Origin: Treponema sp.
Lineage (GTDB): Bacteria; Spirochaetota; Spirochaetia; Treponematales; Breznakiellaceae
DNA: 35,366 nt
Direction: 5' to 3'
Assembly: GCA_031276295.1 (NCBI GenBank)
Contig: JAISNI010000179.1
Location: 1 to 35,366, forward strand
In this document: in pieces, positions 32,899 through 35,366 of the stretch
Numbering within the stretch: the first letter of the stretch is position 1
Layout: every line of letters starts with the position of its first letter
Position numbers and translations under genes: made by a program
Notes under the pieces: model-generated
Told to the model about the DNA's origin: nothing
The model's database searches: none
What the model saw: the letters and a program-made list of their open reading frames with translations, nothing else

Positions 32899-33597
32899 AT
32901 GGAGCATATACAGAATTTCAAGATAATTCTCATAACGGGACCGAAGCATACGGGGAAAAGCAGTGTTGGATATATTACATCTCAATTAAAGAACGGTATA
33001 TTTATTGATCTTGATGAACTTGTAGAATGTCAAACAGGCAAAAGCCCGCGGGCTTTGTACAAGGAAGGACCGCATATATTCAGAATGGCCGAAACCGCCG
33101 CGCTCAAGAGCCTTTTTGATACGCCTGAAGATGTCTGCTCACTCTTCAATGATAAACCGGACGATAGGGGGGTACAAGCCGCCTCAATTAAACAGTGCTA
33201 TTCAATTAATACAGAAACTTCAACTGAGGTGAAAAACAGAAGACTGTTTATTGTTGCGGCAGGCGGCGGACTTATCGACAACGAAGATGCAATAGCCTTG
33301 CTTAAAAATTCAGTTGATATAAATACCCAATCCACAATTCATAATAAAGCGGAAATTTTCATTATCTATCTGGACGTATCTGCGGATACAGCCTGGAACA
33401 GAATACTGCGTTCCGCGCAGCAAAGCGGCGAACTACCGGCCTTCCTCCAAACCGCCGATCCCATAACCACCCACCGTACTATTCACCTACGCAGATCCCA
33501 AGCCTACAGAGAACTAGCTCATTTCATCATTCATGGGGAAAACAAACCGGCAGATTGTATTGCACAGGAAATTGCCAATCTGGATATTTTTCAGTAA
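32899..33597 (+). CDS. shikimate-kinase-like P-loop protein with an insert
   Basis: 232 residues against about 170 for shikimate kinases. Walker A GPKHTGKSSVG near 15-25, then FIDLDELVE (Asp positions that bind Mg and shikimate), FRMAETAALKSL (shikimate-binding Arg and Glu) and VAAGGGLID (substrate-binding GGG). Between the FRMAE helix and the AAGGG strand lies an insert of about 40 residues (near 78-115) rich in Asp, Asn, Thr and Ser, which normal AroK lacks. The lid region is R-containing (WNRILRSAQQSG). It may be a true AroK or a related kinase. It follows the YchJ-like gene by 12 nt without a clear SD. More AT-rich than thrC. Confidence 0.6.
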   Translation: MEHIQNFKIILITGPKHTGKSSVGYITSQLKNGIFIDLDELVECQTGKSPRALYKEGPHIFRMAETAALKSLFDTPEDVCSLFNDKPDDRGVQAASIKQCYSINTETSTEVKNRRLFIVAAGGGLIDNEDAIALLKNSVDINTQSTIHNKAEIFIIYLDVSADTAWNRILRSAQQSGELPAFLQTADPITTHRTIHLRRSQAYRELAHFIIHGENKPADCIAQEIANLDIFQ

Positions 33598-33610
33598 TGA
33601 ACCGCCATCG

Positions 33611-33620
33611 TGAAAAAAAA
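33611..33620 (-). terminator. T-run terminator behind tRNA-Ser(GGA)
   Basis: Eight T on the minus strand immediately after the tRNA discriminator base. It probably ends the whole tRNA transcript and lies 13 nt from the stop of the convergent kinase-like gene. Confidence 0.55.
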
Positions 33621-33707
33621 CGGAGAGAGAGGGATTTGAACCCTCGGTACCCTTACGGGTACACACGACTTCCAATCGTGCGCCTTCGACCGCTCGGCCA
33701 TCTCTCC
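33621..33707 (-). tRNA. tRNA-Ser(GGA)
   Basis: 87 nt. Acceptor GGAGAGA/TCTCTCC, discriminator G, long variable arm (class II), T-arm GGTTCAAATCC. Anticodon loop centre GGA, reading UCC/UCU. CCA is not encoded. Its acceptor stem differs from the other three serine tRNAs here. Confidence 0.95.
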
Positions 33708-33737
33708 AAAAAATCAATGCCCCATACAATAAATTCG

Positions 33738-33890
33738 CGGAGCAGGGGGGATTCGGGGTTCTGTTCTCAAACCTCCTGTTTGCTCTCTCCACCCCCGCCT
33801 CCGCGCTCCCGGCGCATCCTTGCGCCGCCTGTTCTCGGTCAAGGCTTACGCCTTGGCCTTGTTTTAGGAGCGCTCCGGTTCGAATCCCCC
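33738..33890. repeat. tRNA-Ser-linked 153-bp repeat, copy A
   Basis: Begins with CGGAGCAGGGGGGATTCG, the reverse complement of the last 18 nt of tRNA-Ser including the discriminator base, then leaves the tRNA sequence inside the T-loop. It ends CGAATCCCCC, inverted to the start. Inner hairpins: CAAAC/GTTTG, GGCGCA/TGCGCC, CAAGGC/GCCTTG and the palindrome GGAGCGCTCC. A 64-bp copy of the tRNA 3' flank (33891-33954) follows, then tRNA-Ser(CGA). Confidence 0.85.
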
Positions 33891-33954
33891 ATATTACTGG
33901 CTTATAGCAGCCTTGGTCCTTAACAAAAAAATCAATGCCCCATACAATACTTTA

Positions 33955-34041
33955 CGGAGCAGGGGGGATTCGAACCCCCGGAACCCTTACGAGTTCAACG
34001 GTTTTCGAAACCGTCTCCTTCAACCGCTCGGACACCGCTCC
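33955..34041 (-). tRNA. tRNA-Ser(CGA)
   Basis: 87 nt, class II. Acceptor GGAGCGG/CTGCTCC (one G-U), T-arm GGGGG TTCGAAT CCCCC, anticodon CGA, reading UCG. No encoded CCA. Repeat copy A with its 64-bp flank lies behind its 3' end. Confidence 0.95.
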
Positions 34042-34047
34042 AGTAAA

Positions 34048-34067
34048 GACAACCCGTTAGGGTTGTC
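34048..34067 (-). repeat. tRNA 5'-flank hairpin, copy 1
   Basis: GACAACCC/GGGTTGTC, 8-bp stem with a 4-nt loop, 7 nt upstream of the 5' end of tRNA-Ser(CGA). The same hairpin and its flank recur at 34950. Possible tRNA precursor processing element. Confidence 0.6.
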
Positions 34068-34108
34068 TACACTCTAATATCTCTACCGTGATGTATTATA
34101 CCATAAAA

Positions 34109-34182
34109 TGAGGCTGAGAGGATTCGAACCTCCGACCTTCAGATCCGCAATCTGAAGCTCTATCCAGCTGAGCTACAACCTC
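34109..34182 (-). tRNA. tRNA-Arg(GCG)
   Basis: 74 nt. Acceptor GAGGTTG/CAGCCTC, D-stem GCTC/GAGC, anticodon stem TCAGA/TCTGA around loop TTGCGGA, so the anticodon is GCG (codon CGC). Most bacteria read CGN with ACG edited to ICG; GCG is less common. No encoded CCA. Confidence 0.93.
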
Positions 34183-34223
34183 AAAAAATTTTTAATCACA
34201 GAACCGGTTATATAAACCATTTA

Positions 34224-34376
34224 CGGAGCAGGGGGGATTCGGGGTTCCGTTCGCAAACTTCCTGTTTGCTCCCTCCACCCCCGCCTCCGCGCTCCCGGCG
34301 CATCCTTGCGACGCCTGTTTCCGGTCAAGGCTTGCGCCTTGGCCTTGTTTCAGGAGCGCTCCGGTTCGAATCCCCC
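34224..34376. repeat. tRNA-Ser-linked 153-bp repeat, copy B
   Basis: Exactly 153 bp like copy A, with scattered substitutions only. Same 18-nt tRNA-Ser end, same hairpins, same CGAATCCCCC end, same 64-bp trailer (34377-34440) leading to tRNA-Ser(GCU). In this copy the sequence in front of it (near 34200) is not the 64-bp flank. Confidence 0.85.
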
Positions 34377-34440
34377 AAGTTACCGGCTTATAGCAGCCTT
34401 GGTTCTTAGCAAAAAATCAACGCCCCATACAATAAATTCG

Positions 34441-34528
34441 CGGAGCAGGGGGGATTCGAACCCCCGGTACCCTTTAGGGGCACAACTCCTTAGCAGGGAG
34501 CCACCTTCGGCCACTCGGTCACCGCTCC
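34441..34528 (-). tRNA. tRNA-Ser(GCU)
   Basis: 88 nt, class II. Acceptor GGAGCGG/CTGCTCC, anticodon loop CTGCTAA, anticodon GCT reading AGC/AGU. Same T-arm and 3' end as the CGA and UGA genes. No encoded CCA. Confidence 0.95.
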
Positions 34529-34639
34529 AATAACTATATGTTAGGATGACAAAAGTCTCCTAATATATCCTTTCCCTCTTACCAGCTTATAGCAGCCTTG
34601 ATTCTTAGTAAAAAATCAACGCCCCATACAATAAGTTCG

Positions 34640-34792
34640 CGGAGCAGGGGGGATTCGGGGTTCCGTTCGCAAACTTCCTGTTTGCTCTCTCCACCCCCGC
34701 CTCCGCGCTCCCGGCGCATCCTTGCGCCGCCTGTTTCCGGTCAAGGCTTACGCCTTGGCCTTATTTTAGGAGCGCTCCGGTTCGAATCCCCC
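34640..34792. repeat. tRNA-Ser-linked 153-bp repeat, copy C
   Basis: Again exactly 153 bp, followed by the 64-bp flank copy (34793-34856) and tRNA-Ser(UGA). In front of it another copy of the flank (about 34577-34639) is present, so here the repeat is bracketed by direct repeats of flank plus tRNA 3' end. Confidence 0.85.
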
Positions 34793-34856
34793 AAGTTTCC
34801 AGCTTATAACAGCCTTGATTCTTAGTAAAAAATCAACGCCCCATACAATAAATTTG

Positions 34857-34941
34857 CGGAGCAGGGGGGATTCGAACCCCCGGTACCTTATGGCACAACG
34901 GTTTTCAAGACCGCCTCCTTCAACCGCTCGGACACCGCTCC
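34857..34941 (-). tRNA. tRNA-Ser(UGA)
   Basis: 85 nt, class II. Acceptor GGAGCGG/CTGCTCC, anticodon loop CTTGAAA, anticodon TGA reading UCA and other UCN codons. No encoded CCA. First complete tRNA of the cluster in the direction of transcription. Confidence 0.95.
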
Positions 34942-34949
34942 AATAAAAG

Positions 34950-34965
34950 CAACCCGTTAGGGTTG
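34950..34965 (-). repeat. tRNA 5'-flank hairpin, copy 2
   Basis: CAACCC/GGGTTG with GTTA loop, 8 nt upstream of tRNA-Ser(UGA), same flank as at 34048. A third, broken copy begins at about 35067 beside the tRNA relic. Confidence 0.55.
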
Positions 34966-34989
34966 TCTACACTCTAATTAACACGAGCC

Positions 34990-35058
34990 GGTACCCGCTA
35001 AACGCTACCGCACTCCAATCCGGCAGAACCGCCTTTAGGTGGTTCTGTGTACCGCTCC
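34990..35058 (-). pseudogene. decayed tRNA-Ser relic
   Basis: On the minus strand it starts with the serine acceptor GGAGCGGT at 35058, preceded by the usual 5' flank, and ends with GGGTACCGG as in the serine variable arm and T-stem start. The D-arm and anticodon part is replaced by a 10-bp hairpin (CAGAACC.. / ..GGTTCTG). No 3' half. Confidence 0.4.
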
Positions 35059-35186
35059 AATAAAAGCAACCCATTAAAGTATTTTTATATTAATAATAAA
35101 AAAATGAATTTATGTCAAGTACTTGAGGCAGGGCTGGACAGGGCAGCAGCGCTTACTTTTCGTGCGCCAAAATTTCCCCTTTTTAG

Positions 35187-35216
35187 TTGACACCCCTGCC
35201 CCCCGCATGGTAGAGT
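35187..35216 (+). promoter_or_regulatory. consensus promoter next to an ATG
   Basis: -35 TTGACA (35187-35192, perfect), 18-bp spacer, -10 TAGAGT (35211-35216). The ATG at 35223 is 6 nt after the -10, so the mRNA would start at about the ATG. 34942-35186 holds only the tRNA relic and AT-rich DNA. Confidence 0.6.
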
Positions 35217-35222
35217 TTCCCC

Positions 35223-35339
<117 letters not shown>

Positions 35340-35366
35340 GACTCACCTGAATCTCTTATTAGGCAA

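Noticed and set aside
33555-34825. Three similar plus-strand ORFs with a Pro/Arg-rich sequence in the tRNA cluster
   Set aside because: They run through tRNA genes and arise from the 153-bp repeat. No start site or SD is visible. Kept only as a note in the repeat finding.
33711-34860. CRISPR array
   Set aside because: Repeats are 153 bp and separated by tRNA genes; no short repeat with regular spacers and no cas genes.

Overview
Organism and overall character. The window (about 50% GC by eye) reads as spirochaete DNA, most likely a Treponema of the termite-gut type. The reasons are many Treponema-like lipoproteins, an HPr/HPr-kinase pair with no PTS transporter nearby, a sigma-54 two-component pair, c-di-GMP enzymes, and a mix of GC-rich coding DNA with AT-rich, hairpin-rich spacers. 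The genus is inferred from protein style; no search was run.

Layout. 1-2734 is an accessory stretch: the 5' part of a lipoprotein gene (minus strand) behind a complex leader with a 15-G tract; two copies and a fragment of a hairpin-rich repeat; abutting relics of an IS3-type and an IS256-type transposase; and a small membrane protein gene. 2735-5941 is a three-gene lipoprotein operon (LpoB-like, COG3014-like, LPP20-like) closed by a clear terminator, followed by a tandem-HD protein ending in HD-GYP. 7289-13700 (minus) holds holA, lexA, an NtrX-like sigma-54 activator, an NtrY-like kinase, ptsH (HPr) and hprK. 13782-19421 (minus) is a complete oligopeptide ABC operon oppABCDF with a good promoter. 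19653-26410 holds an AT-rich orphan gene, a bile-acid/sodium-symporter-family gene, a GGDEF diguanylate cyclase, a HAD phosphatase and a large hybrid histidine kinase.

26685-29322 (minus) is a tightly coupled trio: O-methyltransferase, stand-alone ketoacyl-synthase N-domain protein, and membrane acyltransferase. It matches the apeB-apeC-apeD part of aryl-polyene clusters without the rest of the pathway. xylB, thrC, a YchJ-like SEC-C protein and an atypical shikimate-kinase-like protein follow on the plus strand.

33600-35366 is a tRNA cluster (minus) with all four serine isoacceptors (GGA, CGA, GCU, UGA) and tRNA-Arg(GCG). Three 153-bp repeats lie in it. Each starts with a copy of the last 18 nt of tRNA-Ser and is followed by a 64-bp copy of the tRNA 3' flank. 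The window ends in a small ORF with an out-of-frame CT dinucleotide tract behind a consensus promoter.

How it works together. Three sensory layers sit close: the HPr/HprK energy-state sensor, a sigma-54 two-component system, and c-di-GMP making and breaking. Peptide import and pentose phosphorylation supply nutrients. Two simple-sequence tracts (G15 and CT) look like phase-variation switches. The best candidates for undescribed biology are the tRNA-Ser-linked 153-bp repeat, the minimal ape-like trio, the multi-hairpin repeat, and the group of genes whose -10 box lies almost on the start codon.
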